The notes under the pieces: generated by a model
Seen by the model: the letters and a program-made list of their open reading frames with translations, nothing else
The model's database searches: none
What the model was told of the DNA's origin: nothing
Program-made: the position numbers and the translations under genes
Assembly (NCBI GenBank): GCA_944324435.1
Contig: CALUWH010000003.1
Coordinates: forward strand, 40,275-104,274
DNA length: 64,000 bases
Direction: 5' to 3'
Source: Candidatus Gastranaerophilales bacterium
GTDB lineage: Bacteria > Cyanobacteriota > Vampirovibrionia > Gastranaerophilales > Gastranaerophilaceae
Part shown: positions 25,133 to 33,809 of the stretch, piece by piece
Layout: each line of letters begins with the position of its first letter
Position numbering within the stretch: position 1 is the stretch's first letter

Positions 25133-26368
25133 TTAAAGACGCGCGTTCTTTGGCACAACCGTCACGCCGCCTTCTGAAACATAGAATCCTCTTGCGATAT
25201 CTTCTTCCCTGTTTACACCGATTTTTGTATAAGGAGGAATATCAACATTCTTATCAATTATAGCTTTTCTAATCTCAGAGTACCTTCCGACATTAACATT
25301 TTCCATCAAAATACTATCCGTCACCTGAGAGTAGCTGTTAATCTTAACTTTCGGCGAGAGTACGCATCTGGAAAGCATTCCGCCTGAAACAATACATCCT
25401 TCGGATACCATAGAATTTGTAGCCATACCTACCCTGTCGCCTTGCTGCCAGATGAACTTTGCAGGAGGATAATTGTAATTAAATGTACGAATCGGCCAAT
25501 CCCTTGAGTATAAGTTCAATTCAGGCTCATAGTCGAGCAAATCCATATTCGCCTGCCAATAAGCATCTATACACCCTACATCTCTCCAGTAACCTTTTTC
25601 TCTTTCCGTCATACCCGGAAAATCATTGTCATTAAAGTTGTATATAAAAACTCTTTTCCCCTGACCCAGAAGCATAGGAATAACGTTTTTGCCAAAGTCG
25701 TGATTGGATTCTTCTATCTTAGAATCCTCCTCCAGAGCATCAAGCAAAATATCTTTATTAAATATATAATTCCCCATAGACGCCAAACACATATTAGGGT
25801 TATTCGGCATAGATTTTGGCGCGGTCTGCGGTTTTTCCACGAACCCTGTCAGCCTCCAATTATCATCGACTTCTATAATCCCAAATTCGGAAGCCTGCTC
25901 TATAGGAATAGGAATTGCAGAAATCGTTAAATCCGCATAATTAGATTTATGGAATCTCAACATCTGCCCCACATCCATTTTATAGATATGATCACCGCCA
26001 AAAACACAAACATAGTCAGGATCTTCATCTTTTATATGAAATGCGTTCTGATAAACTGCATCCGCAGTTCCCTGATACCACGCCCCTCCGGTTCTCATCT
26101 GAGCCGGAACCAAATCAACATACTGGTTTAGAAAAGGTGATAAAACCCAGCCTTTTGTTATGTGTTTGTTCAAAGAATCTGACTTATACTGGGTTAAAAC
26201 TTTTATTTTGAAAAAGCCGGAGTTGATAAAATTATTTAAAACAAAATCTATTATTCTATATCTGCCTGCAAATGGAACAGCAGGTTTTGCCCTGTCCTGC
26301 GTAAGCGGAAATAAACGCTTTCCAACACCGCCGGCCAAAATCATTACTAAAGCATCATCGATAGACAT
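25133..26368 (-). CDS. glgC: Glucose-1-phosphate adenylyltransferase
   Basis: The enzyme makes ADP-glucose for glycogen synthesis. The N-terminal nucleotidyl-transferase motif is MILAGGVGKRLFPLTQDRAK. The ligand-binding FGGDHIYKMD and FVEKP (sugar phosphate) motifs follow, with a left-handed beta-helix C-terminus (SEGCIVSGGMLSRCVLSPKV). The 411-residue length is typical. AGGAGG precedes the ATG. It is divergent from the 26480 gene and suggests storage-polysaccharide metabolism. Confidence 0.94.
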   Translation of the reverse strand: MSIDDALVMILAGGVGKRLFPLTQDRAKPAVPFAGRYRIIDFVLNNFINSGFFKIKVLTQYKSDSLNKHITKGWVLSPFLNQYVDLVPAQMRTGGAWYQGTADAVYQNAFHIKDEDPDYVCVFGGDHIYKMDVGQMLRFHKSNYADLTISAIPIPIEQASEFGIIEVDDNWRLTGFVEKPQTAPKSMPNNPNMCLASMGNYIFNKDILLDALEEDSKIEESNHDFGKNVIPMLLGQGKRVFIYNFNDNDFPGMTEREKGYWRDVGCIDAYWQANMDLLDYEPELNLYSRDWPIRTFNYNYPPAKFIWQQGDRVGMATNSMVSEGCIVSGGMLSRCVLSPKVKINSYSQVTDSILMENVNVGRYSEIRKAIIDKNVDIPPYTKIGVNREEDIARGFYVSEGGVTVVPKNARL

Positions 26369-26464
26369 TTTTCCTCCTAGCTTTCCACCTATAAACCCAT
26401 TACAATTATTCTATCAAATTTTAACAATTATTGCACTAATCCTTTAGTATGGTTATATTTTATA

Positions 26465-26473
26465 TGCTATAAT
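26465..26473 (+). promoter_or_regulatory. Extended -10 promoter, leaderless
   Basis: TGCTATAAT ends six bases before the ATG at 26480. This is the same arrangement as at lepA and the LD-carboxypeptidase gene. Confidence 0.65.
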
Positions 26474-26479
26474 TTACTT

Positions 26480-27466
26480 ATGAGAAAGATTAGAAAGCTT
26501 TACTATTTTGACAGGAAAAAGATGCAGGAGATGATATCGTTTCTCAACAACAGGGATACGTATATCAACCATATTATGTTTAATCCGCTTATTCCTCTGC
26601 ATCATCTTTTGCCGTTAAGGTTTAAGTTTTTACCGGAATCTTATATCCTAAAAGACGGAAAAGAAGTCAAAGGGCTTATCACTGTCGCTCCTTCAAAAAG
26701 CAGGGTAAAAAAAATGGAGATACAAAAGCTCTTCTTTGAAGAAAATTGTTATGAAGATGCAGGAGAGTTGATACAATTTGTTGTTTCAAAATACAAAGCA
26801 ATAGGGGCATTCTCGTTCATTGTCAGGGTAGATGATTATTTGCCCGAACTTCTTAAACTTTTCGTATCGCGCTGCAATTTCAGCCAAATCTCGTACGAAA
26901 AATTATGGAAAATTGATAATATTGAGAACTCTGAATTTAACAAGAAAGAGTTTCGCGAATTCAGAAACTCTGATTCTCAGGCAATCGCAAATCTCTATAA
27001 CGATTCTCTCCTTCCTCATATCAGACCGCTTTTGAGTAAGGACGCAAGAGAATTTAAAGAAGACATATTCAAAGGACTTTCTTATTACAGCGAATACAAA
27101 TACGTTATGGTTGACAGAAAATCCCGAAATATCATAGCTTATATATCAATTTTAACGGCTGATAACGAGAATTATGTAATAGATATTATCCAATCATCGT
27201 GGATTGAAATTGATATCAATAATATAATAAGCTTTGCACACTCACAAGTCCGCAAACGTAAGAAAAAGTTTAATCTGTTTATAAAAACAAAAAAATACAC
27301 ACAGCTTGGCGACAAATACGAGCAGTTATTTCTTGATAAGAAACTTGAGTGCGTCCAAAACCAGATTGTACTTACAAACACATCGGCAAAGATTCTAAAA
27401 GAAACGGTAAAGACAGGCAAGTTCACAATCCTGAATCAATTTTACGGAGTAAGCGCCGCTAATTAA
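26480..27466 (+). CDS. GNAT-like acetyltransferase or related, hypothetical
   Basis: The product is 328 residues, beginning MRKIRKLYYFDRKKMQEMIS. The middle and C-terminal parts (FRNSDSQAIANLYNDSLLPH, YKYVMVDRKSRNIIAYISIL, NYVIDIIQSSWIEIDINNII) look like a GNAT acetyltransferase fold. The acetyl-CoA loop is not convincing by eye. It is soluble, with no membrane segment. The mRNA is probably leaderless. Its 3' end overlaps the LarE remnant on the other strand by 8 bases. Confidence 0.6.
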   Translation: MRKIRKLYYFDRKKMQEMISFLNNRDTYINHIMFNPLIPLHHLLPLRFKFLPESYILKDGKEVKGLITVAPSKSRVKKMEIQKLFFEENCYEDAGELIQFVVSKYKAIGAFSFIVRVDDYLPELLKLFVSRCNFSQISYEKLWKIDNIENSEFNKKEFREFRNSDSQAIANLYNDSLLPHIRPLLSKDAREFKEDIFKGLSYYSEYKYVMVDRKSRNIIAYISILTADNENYVIDIIQSSWIEIDINNIISFAHSQVRKRKKKFNLFIKTKKYTQLGDKYEQLFLDKKLECVQNQIVLTNTSAKILKETVKTGKFTILNQFYGVSAAN

Positions 27467-27941
27467 TATCCATGCTTCCGCTCCGCAGCCCTTCAAGGTC
27501 AAGCGTTATATATCTAAACCCGAGATTTTTTAAATCTTTTACAATAGAATTTTTTAATTCCAAGAATTTTGCAAAATCAGTAACTTCGATTCTTGCAATA
27601 TCACCATGCAATCTTAAACGGCAATTTTGGAATCCGTAATTTTTTAATATCCACTCACCTTTTTCCGCCATTTTAATCCGCTCGTACGTAAGTCTTTCTA
27701 CATAGGGAAACCTTGTTGCGAGACAAGGAGTAGAGGGTTTGTCATAAATTTCCAGACCGCATTGCTTGGCATACTCTCGTATCTCCTGCTTGGTAATCTC
27801 AAATTTTGCAAACGGAGAAATTATCCCCAATTCTTTAAGAGCCTTTAGCCCCGGGCGGTAAACTTTCAGGTCATCAAAATTCGTTCCGTCTAACAAAACC
27901 CGATTCCCTGCATAATCCCTTATTCGGACAATTCGCAACAC
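27459..27941 (-). pseudogene. LarE-like sulfur transferase, C-terminal fragment
   Basis: The fragment contains the C-terminal part of the LarE/PP-loop sulfur-insertase family: LLDGTNFDDLKVYRPGLKAL, ISPFAKFEITKQEIREYAKQ, and KPSTPCLATRFPYVERLT with the conserved Cys. LarE builds the nickel-pincer cofactor of lactate racemase. The N-terminal SGGVDS ATP loop, about 100 residues, is absent. The upstream sequence belongs to an iron-sulfur protein fragment in a different frame. It is therefore a remnant at the end of a composite scar. It is called a pseudogene because the family cannot act without the PP-loop. Confidence 0.75.
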
Positions 27942-28098
27942 AAAGATTACAATTAAAACACCTGTTAATAATATCCTCGTCTTTCACTGCTCCCGGAGGA
28001 AGAATTATATCCTTAAACTTGCTTGCAACTTTATCTTTGATAACAATACCAGCCTTTACAAAAGCTCCAAAAACCGCAAGAGCCGCAGCCCCAACCAC
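27874..28098 (-). pseudogene. 4Fe-4S ferredoxin-like fragment
   Basis: The 74-codon frame contains a hydrophobic start (GAAALAVFGAFVKAGIVI). ILPPGAVKDEDIINRCFNCN and LCVANCPNKGLC follow, like the first cluster of NapG/MauM-type polyferredoxins. It lacks the remaining cysteine clusters expected of those proteins. It begins inside an aldo/keto-reductase fragment in another frame and ends inside the LarE fragment, so both ends look like deletion junctions. Confidence 0.65.
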
Positions 28099-28671
28099 AA
28101 AGTCCGCATTTTATACACTTATCTGCACGCGTTGATTCTTCAAGCGCATTGTAGTTATAAACAAACATAAATGACGCATTCGCTGCAGTGCTTCCTTTAT
28201 ACATATTGTATAACCCAAAAATACCAGGAATATTAATTCCTCTCGGACAAACTTCCATACAATACTTACATGCAGTACAGCTTATCGCACCCTGAGATTG
28301 AATAATCTGCGCAATCTCATGCGCAACTTTATCCTCTCTTTCCGTAAATTCTCGATAATTTACAAATGTATCAATATTTTCTTTAAGCTGCTGCAGATTG
28401 CTCATTCCGCTCAAAATCGTAAACACTCTCGGTTTGTTTGCAACCCATCTTAAACCGAACGAAGCCTGAGTATCCTCAGGACATTCCGCCTTTAACTTAT
28501 CAGCAGCCTTCTGCGGTAAATCACACAAAACACCGCCTCTTAAAGGCTCCATAACAATTACAGGAACACCTGCCCCTCTGCTTTTTTTACTTCTTTTTTC
28601 CCACAGCCGGAAAGAAGCGCTGTTCCGCCGATAGTTAAAACCGAATTAATTATAAAATCTCTACGTTTCAT
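28031..28671 (-). pseudogene. Tat-exported aldo/keto reductase, internally deleted and frameshifted
   Basis: The ATG at 28671 begins MKRRDFIINSVLTIGGTALL followed by SGCGKK, a twin-arginine/lipoprotein-like signal. After about 36 codons this frame stops. Another frame (28552-28031) encodes the C-terminal part of an aldo/keto reductase with iron-sulfur motifs: MEPLRGGVLC, FGLRWVANKPRVFTILSGMS, CTACKYCMEVCPRGINIPGI and ADKCIKCGLC. The catalytic N-terminal half of the barrel is missing, and the end runs out of frame into another gene fragment. A terminator-like hairpin lies just upstream, at 28781-28796. Confidence 0.7.
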
Positions 28672-28772
28672 TGTTTCTCCTTTTCTTTTATAAATTTTAG
28701 CAGAATTTGTATAAGACGTAAAATCTTATTTTAATATTATTTTACTACCTGATAGCTGCTCTCAGTCAATAC

Positions 28773-28802
28773 AAAAAAACGGCGGATTTATCTGCCATTT
28801 TT
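28773..28802. terminator. Bidirectional terminator-like hairpin beside the invertible segment
   Basis: GGCGGAT and ATCTGCC form the stem (28781-28796, one G-T pair), with seven A on the left and TTTTT on the right. It would stop leftward transcription leaving the inverted-repeat segment, and also rightward read-through into it. Confidence 0.65.
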
Positions 28803-28811
28803 ATTTAATCC

Positions 28812-29049
28812 TGCACCATTTTATACAAAATGATGTAGGGGTAAATATAATAGGGGTTACAGGCCGATATTAAGCCTACAAATTGGTAGATTTTAAAAAT
28901 AACCATTGACAACTAAGTTAAAATTTAAACTTGATGATATTAGCCACTTAGGTGAGTTTTATTAACAAAACTTTATAGTTATATTGCATATAATATATTA
29001 GATGATATTATATAAATACGTAATTCATCATTTTGTATAAAATGGTGCA
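28812..29049. repeat. 24-bp perfect inverted repeats flanking a 190-bp segment (candidate DNA switch)
   Basis: Left arm 28812-28835 (TGCACCATTTTATACAAAAT then GATG) and right arm 29026-29049 are exact reverse complements. With one mismatch the match extends outward by a few bases. Each arm is itself almost a palindrome around CATTTTATACAAAATG, the design expected of a tyrosine-recombinase crossover site. The 190 bp between them is AT-rich and non-coding and contains promoter-like boxes. A small tyrosine-recombinase-like gene begins 29 bases to the right, followed by the glycan operon. Confidence 0.75.
28984..29011 (+). promoter_or_regulatory. Possible promoter inside the inverted-repeat segment
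   Basis: TTGCAT, 16 bases, TATTAT points toward the recombinase-like gene and glycan operon in the present orientation. An overlapping TATAAT (28989-28994) lacks a good -35. A consensus TTGACA at 28906 has no fitting -10. The call is weak on sequence alone. Confidence 0.35.
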
Positions 29050-29078
29050 AGATTATACAGAGTCAGATAGGTCTAAAA

Positions 29079-29624
29079 GTGGCTAGAGATTTACCTATAA
29101 AGGATATTGGAACAATTAAATTAATCAAAGAATTTTATAAGAAGAAAGACGATAACCGCGGACTTCTATTCTTTTTGATTGCAATTAATACAGGATTAAA
29201 AATCAACGAAATTCTTGAATTAGATGTAAAAGATGTCAAGGGCAAAGATTTTATCATCGTAAAACACTGTCTGGCAGGCATCAAAAAGAGAATTCCGCTT
29301 AATGATGAAATAAAGGAATTGGTAGAAAAAGTTACAAAAAAATTAAAAAAAGATTCTCCTTTATTTGTTTCTATAAGGGGTAAAAGACTGGAAAGAACTG
29401 CTGTATATAATCAATTCAAAGATGTTTGTTCAGAGTTAGGCTTAGATGAAGATATATCTATTGCGTCTTTGAGAAAAACATTCGGATACCATTATTATCA
29501 AGCCTCAAAAGATTTATCTTTTCTGCAGTGGTTATTCAATCAATCATCAGTTCTGGCAACGATGGAATACATTGATGTTAACGAAAATTTAAGTTCACGT
29601 TTCAATATGCAGTTTGGATTATAG
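29079..29624 (+). CDS. Small tyrosine-recombinase-fold protein, catalytically degenerate
   Basis: The 181-residue product is similar in size to FimB/FimE and has the catalytic-domain fold of tyrosine recombinases but no N-terminal arm-binding domain. The box I region is INTGLKINEILELDVKDV, with Lys where the catalytic Arg is expected. Box II is SIASLRKTFGYHYYQ, keeping Arg but with Ala for the first His. The next box is LFNQSS, with Gln for His. The Tyr nucleophile is retained (TMEYIDV). It starts with GTG, without a strong ribosome-binding site. It heads the glycan operon (9 bases before the first glycosyltransferase) and lies next to the inverted repeats. It may act as a DNA-binding regulator instead of a recombinase. 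Confidence 0.8.
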   Translation: MARDLPIKDIGTIKLIKEFYKKKDDNRGLLFFLIAINTGLKINEILELDVKDVKGKDFIIVKHCLAGIKKRIPLNDEIKELVEKVTKKLKKDSPLFVSIRGKRLERTAVYNQFKDVCSELGLDEDISIASLRKTFGYHYYQASKDLSFLQWLFNQSSVLATMEYIDVNENLSSRFNMQFGL

Positions 29625-29633
29625 GAAAATAAA

Positions 29634-30668
29634 ATGGGAATAGCGGAAAAACTCGATATATTCTTAATAACATATAATAGAGCTCCATATCTTAAAAAAA
29701 CTCTGGAGCAGCTTTTTTCTGCAGAATCTCCTATCAAGGATTTTCCGATAACTATTATTGATAACAATTCAACAGACAGTACTGCGGATGTAATAAAAAG
29801 TTTCCAAGCCAAATTTCCTAACATTATTTATAAAAAGAACAAAATAAATATCGGCGGAAACGGAAATATTGCAAGGACATTTGAGCTTGCTCAAAAAGAT
29901 TATATCTGGATACTATGTGATGATGACAATTATTGCTGGGATTCCTGGAGTGATGTAGAAAAATACGTTGAGGCCGGTGCAGAAGCTATCGTTGTCGGCG
30001 GAGTTGATTACCCGAAAGTCGGAATTGCGAATTTGTTTGCACAGACAACATTTCTTCCGGGTGTAATTTATAAAACTTCAAACATAGATGAAACTGTTAT
30101 TGTAAATATGCAATACAACATTTCAAATATGTTTCCGCATTTGGCCCTTTCTTCAAAACTTATTAATGAAAATAAAGAATTTAAAATAACATCTTCAAAA
30201 ATAGTTACATACACACAAAATGAAATGCCTTTAGAAAAGACTTATATGAGAGGGTATGACCCTTTGGATTTGCATCCTCTTATGCGGAACTTGAACTATC
30301 TTTCTGCTTACGCGAATTCTATTCAGATGATTAAGGATAAAAATTTGCGTAACAAACTCGCAACCAAGCGCAGGTTCTACATGTCTAATCTCAATTCTGC
30401 AAGAGTATTTTTCTTCAATGCAGACCATTACCACAATAGTTTGTACAATCTTGCTTGTATTTTTTGTGCACTCAGCACTTTTGAAAAGTTTAGATTCCTG
30501 ATAAACTGGATTCTTTTCTATACATTGTACAGGCTGATCTACATATATATTGAAGAAATTTATAATGAAAACACTTTTGAAACAATAAAGACGTTCAAAA
30601 TAAGATTGTTTTATTTCCTGAAAACAAACTTATTTAAAATCAGATTCAAAGAACAAGGAGTAATGTAA
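29634..30668 (+). CDS. GT2-family glycosyltransferase
   Basis: The product is 344 residues. The GT-A fold is shown by LDIFLITYNRAPYLKKTLEQ, ITIIDNNSTDSTADVIKSFQ and the DxD-like YIWILCDDDN. It transfers a sugar from a nucleotide donor during surface-glycan assembly; the sugar is unknown. It is a paralogue of the proteins at 42261 and 43325, which share the unusual SPIKDFPITI segment and the NKINIGGNGNI-type motif. It is the first enzymatic gene of the operon. The stop is directly followed by the TTG start of rfbF. Confidence 0.87.
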   Translation: MGIAEKLDIFLITYNRAPYLKKTLEQLFSAESPIKDFPITIIDNNSTDSTADVIKSFQAKFPNIIYKKNKINIGGNGNIARTFELAQKDYIWILCDDDNYCWDSWSDVEKYVEAGAEAIVVGGVDYPKVGIANLFAQTTFLPGVIYKTSNIDETVIVNMQYNISNMFPHLALSSKLINENKEFKITSSKIVTYTQNEMPLEKTYMRGYDPLDLHPLMRNLNYLSAYANSIQMIKDKNLRNKLATKRRFYMSNLNSARVFFFNADHYHNSLYNLACIFCALSTFEKFRFLINWILFYTLYRLIYIYIEEIYNENTFETIKTFKIRLFYFLKTNLFKIRFKEQGVM

Positions 30669-31463
30669 TTGAAAGTTGTAATACTGGCTGGCGGTCTGGG
30701 CACCCGATTATCAGAAGAAACAAAATTAATTCCGAAACCTATGGTAGAAATAGGCGGTAAACCTATTTTGTGGCATATTATGAAAATATATTCCCACTTT
30801 GGTTTCAATGAATTCATTGTCCTAACAGGTTACAAGTCCCACATCATCAAGGATTATTTCGTGCATTACTACCAGCAGTATTCGGACATCACGGTTGATA
30901 TGATGAATAACAGTGTAGAGATTCACAAAATCGAAACCGAGCCTTGGCGTGTAACAATGTTGTACACTGGTCAGGATACAATGACCGGCGGCAGGATTAA
31001 AAAAGCACAAAAATATATTGGTAATGAACCATTTCTTTTGACTTACGGCGATGGGGTCGGAAATGTTGATTTGAATAAACTGATTGCATCTCATAAACAA
31101 TCTGGCAAATACGTTACAATGACAGCGGTTCAGCCGACAGGAAGATTCGGAGCACTTGTTATAAAAGATGATAATATGATTACTTCATTTATGGAAAAAC
31201 CAAAGGGCGATGAGTCTTGGGTAAACGGCGGTTTCTTTGTATGCGAGCCTCAGGTATTTGATTATATCCCCGAAGGAGATGATGTGATTTTTGAAAGAGC
31301 ACCGTTAGAAAATCTTGCACGCACACATCAGTTAAATGCATACAAACACGAAGGTTTCTGGCGCCCTATGGACACTTTAAAAGACAAAAATGATTTAACG
31401 GAGATGTGGCAAAATGGTAGTGCGCCTTGGGCAGTGTGGATGAAAAAATTAGTAACTTTATGA
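30669..31463 (+). CDS. rfbF: Glucose-1-phosphate cytidylyltransferase
   Basis: The enzyme makes CDP-glucose from CTP and glucose-1-phosphate, the first step to CDP-3,6-dideoxyhexoses. The nucleotidyl-transferase motif is VVILAGGLGTRLSEETKLIP followed by KPMVEIGGKPILWHIMK. Later motifs LLTYGDGVGNVD, WVNGGFFVCEP and EGFWRPMDTLKDK are specific for RfbF. The 264-residue length matches the family. It starts with TTG, with AGGAG 9 bases before it. The expected partner CDP-glucose 4,6-dehydratase (rfbG) is not in the cluster. Confidence 0.95.
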   Translation: MKVVILAGGLGTRLSEETKLIPKPMVEIGGKPILWHIMKIYSHFGFNEFIVLTGYKSHIIKDYFVHYYQQYSDITVDMMNNSVEIHKIETEPWRVTMLYTGQDTMTGGRIKKAQKYIGNEPFLLTYGDGVGNVDLNKLIASHKQSGKYVTMTAVQPTGRFGALVIKDDNMITSFMEKPKGDESWVNGGFFVCEPQVFDYIPEGDDVIFERAPLENLARTHQLNAYKHEGFWRPMDTLKDKNDLTEMWQNGSAPWAVWMKKLVTL

Positions 31464-31472
31464 GGAGAAGCT

Positions 31473-32549
31473 ATGAATTCAATATTAAAAGAAGATTTAG
31501 AAAACATTTTTAATAATATCGCAAATGAAAGGATAAAATTCAAAGGTTCAAATATTTTTATCACCGGATGTTGTGGCTTTCTAGGATATTATTTTTTACA
31601 TTTTTTTAATAAATATAAAAAAGATTTAGGAATAAATACTATAGTTGCTGTAGATAATTTTCAAGTTGGTCGTCCTTATTGGCTTGACGAGCTTATAAAA
31701 GATGGCAATATAGAAGTTCAAGAATTTGATATTATAGATGGAGATTTACAGAAAATAAATAGAGATAAATCTAACTCATTTGTCATTCATATGGCTTCAA
31801 TAGCTTCGCCGGTATTTTACCGTAAATATCCTATCAAAACAATTGAAGCAAATATATGGGGATTAAAAAGACTCTTAGATGATTATAAAGACTCTACATT
31901 AAGAGGTTTTTTATTTTTCTCAAGCTCTGAGGTTTATGGAGATCCTGCCCCAGAAAACATCCCTACACCTGAAACTTATAGAGGAAATGTAAATACCATT
32001 GGACCAAGAGCTTGCTATGATGAATCTAAAAGATTTGGAGAAACGATATGTTACGAATATGCAAAAGAATATAATTTACCAATAGTGCTTGCGCGTCCAT
32101 TCAACAATTATGGTCCGGGAATGAAACTTAACGATAAAAGGGTTCCTGCGGACTTTGCAAAAGCTGTAATAAACAATCAGGATATTGTAATTTTATCTGA
32201 TGGCAAACCGACCAGAACATTTTGTTATGTTGCAGACGCTATCACAGGATACCTGAAAATTTTATTATATGGGAAATTTGACGTATTTAATATAGGTATC
32301 GAAAAGCCCGAAATTTCTATTCTAGAATTAGCAAATATATATGCACAAAAAGGGAAAAAATTATTTAACTATACTGGAAATGTCATATATAAAAAATCAG
32401 AAGAAAATCACTATCTTACAGACAATCCAAACCGTCGATGTCCCATTATTGAAAGGGCGATGTCTAAATTAAACTATAATCCCAGAATTTATGTTGAGGA
32501 AGGGGTTGAAAGGTTTCTTAAATATATATCAGAAGAAGGAGTAAAATAA
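31473..32549 (+). CDS. UDP-glucuronate decarboxylase-like SDR (UDP-xylose synthase type)
   Basis: The 358-residue extended SDR has the NAD motif FITGCCGFLGYYF and the UXS-like stretch HMASIASPVFYRKYPIKTIE. SSSEVYGDPAPENIPTPETY follows, then the catalytic YDESK within RACYDESKRFGE and ARPFNNYGPG. UXS enzymes convert UDP-glucuronate to UDP-xylose, and the next gene supplies UDP-glucuronate, which supports this role. A related 4,6-dehydratase activity is possible and would matter because rfbG is missing. AGGAGA precedes the ATG. Base composition looks AT-richer than that of rfbF. Confidence 0.8.
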   Translation: MNSILKEDLENIFNNIANERIKFKGSNIFITGCCGFLGYYFLHFFNKYKKDLGINTIVAVDNFQVGRPYWLDELIKDGNIEVQEFDIIDGDLQKINRDKSNSFVIHMASIASPVFYRKYPIKTIEANIWGLKRLLDDYKDSTLRGFLFFSSSEVYGDPAPENIPTPETYRGNVNTIGPRACYDESKRFGETICYEYAKEYNLPIVLARPFNNYGPGMKLNDKRVPADFAKAVINNQDIVILSDGKPTRTFCYVADAITGYLKILLYGKFDVFNIGIEKPEISILELANIYAQKGKKLFNYTGNVIYKKSEENHYLTDNPNRRCPIIERAMSKLNYNPRIYVEEGVERFLKYISEEGVK

Positions 32550-33800
32550 ATGATTACAGTTATTGGCTTGGGCTTCGTTGGATTAACAACAGCACTTGGA
32601 TTTAGTGAAAAAGGGATTAAAGTCTACGGTTATGATATAAATTCCGAAAAGATGAATTTGATTGCGAACAAGCATATACCATTTTTTGAAAAAGGGTTGC
32701 AGGAGGTTTTAGAAAGGAACCTGAATAACAATTTTATATTATCCCAAAATTTACAATCATCTGTCAAAAATTCTCAAATTATTATATTATGCGTTGGTAC
32801 CCCTTCGGATGATAAGGGCAAGGCTGATTTAAAATATATTAAATCTGCTTTGGATTCTATCATACCTTTTATTAACAAGGAAGATAAAAAGATTATAATT
32901 ACAAAATCAACTATTCCACCATCTACTACGGCCAAAGAAATTATACCCTATATAGCAAATAAAGGGTTTGATATAGGCAAAGAAATTTTTATCGCAAATA
33001 ATCCAGAATTTTTAAGAGAAGGGCACGCATGGGATGATTTTATTAATCCAGATAGAATTGTTATTGGAACAGGTGATGAATATACAAAAGCAACAATGCG
33101 TGAAATTTATAAAAATTTCAATGTTCCGATTCATTTTGTTTCAATAAATACAGGAGAGTTTATAAAATATCTTTCTAATACTTTTTTAGCAACATTAATA
33201 AGTTATTCAAATGAAATGTCCATAATCGCAGATGCAATTGGTGATATAGATATTAAAGCAGCATTTAAAATTTTTCACGAAGATAAAAGATGGTATGGTA
33301 ATCCTGCAAATATGCAATCCTACGCCTATCCAGGCTGTGGTTTCGGGGGGTATTGTTTGCCAAAAGATACTCAGGCACTTTGTGCAAAAGCCTTGGAATA
33401 TGACTATAACCCTAAAATTTTAAATTCTGTTTTAGAAGTTAATAGGGAGATTAAACCTCATTGGATAGAGAAGATAAGTCAATCTGTGTCAGAAGAAGAA
33501 CCCATCGTAATTCTAGGATTATCATTCAAACCTGAATCTGATGATATCAGGCAAACCCCTGCCCTTGAAATTATTAAACAATTATTGGCAAAAGGATATG
33601 AAAAAATTATTGCGTATGATCCTCTGGCAAATGAACTTTTTGCAAAAACATATAACCTGCCTATTGAATATGCCAACTCTTTTCAAGAAGCACTGGAGTT
33701 GTCTAATACTTTTGTAATCGCAACTGGATGGCAGGAATTTATATATAACAAAGATTCATTTTTAAATAAAAAAGTTTTTGATTTGAGATATGTATTATAG
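32550..33800 (+). CDS. UDP-glucose/GDP-mannose dehydrogenase family
   Basis: This 416-residue oxidoreductase oxidises the C6 of a nucleotide sugar, most likely UDP-glucose to UDP-glucuronate. Features are the Rossmann motif VIGLGFVGLTTALGF, the FLREGHAWDDFINPDRIVIG segment, and the catalytic Cys in YPGCGFGGYCLPKDTQAL. The C-terminal NAD/UDP domain has LGLSFKPESDDIRQTPALEI. It starts one base after the stop of the UXS-like gene. Together the two would make UDP-glucuronate and UDP-xylose. Confidence 0.9.
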   Translation: MITVIGLGFVGLTTALGFSEKGIKVYGYDINSEKMNLIANKHIPFFEKGLQEVLERNLNNNFILSQNLQSSVKNSQIIILCVGTPSDDKGKADLKYIKSALDSIIPFINKEDKKIIITKSTIPPSTTAKEIIPYIANKGFDIGKEIFIANNPEFLREGHAWDDFINPDRIVIGTGDEYTKATMREIYKNFNVPIHFVSINTGEFIKYLSNTFLATLISYSNEMSIIADAIGDIDIKAAFKIFHEDKRWYGNPANMQSYAYPGCGFGGYCLPKDTQALCAKALEYDYNPKILNSVLEVNREIKPHWIEKISQSVSEEEPIVILGLSFKPESDDIRQTPALEIIKQLLAKGYEKIIAYDPLANELFAKTYNLPIEYANSFQEALELSNTFVIATGWQEFIYNKDSFLNKKVFDLRYVL

Positions 33801-33809
33801 GAGATAACA

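Noticed and set aside
28906..28934. Promoter built on the consensus TTGACA at 28906
   Set aside because: No acceptable -10 box lies 15-19 bases downstream.
29079..29624. Integrase marking a prophage or genomic island
   Set aside because: No phage genes, tRNA end or direct-repeat attachment sites are nearby. Its context is the inverted repeat and glycan operon.
33330..33340. Second poly-G contingency tract in the UDP-glucose dehydrogenase gene
   Set aside because: Only six G, and they encode the conserved GFGG motif around the catalytic Cys.
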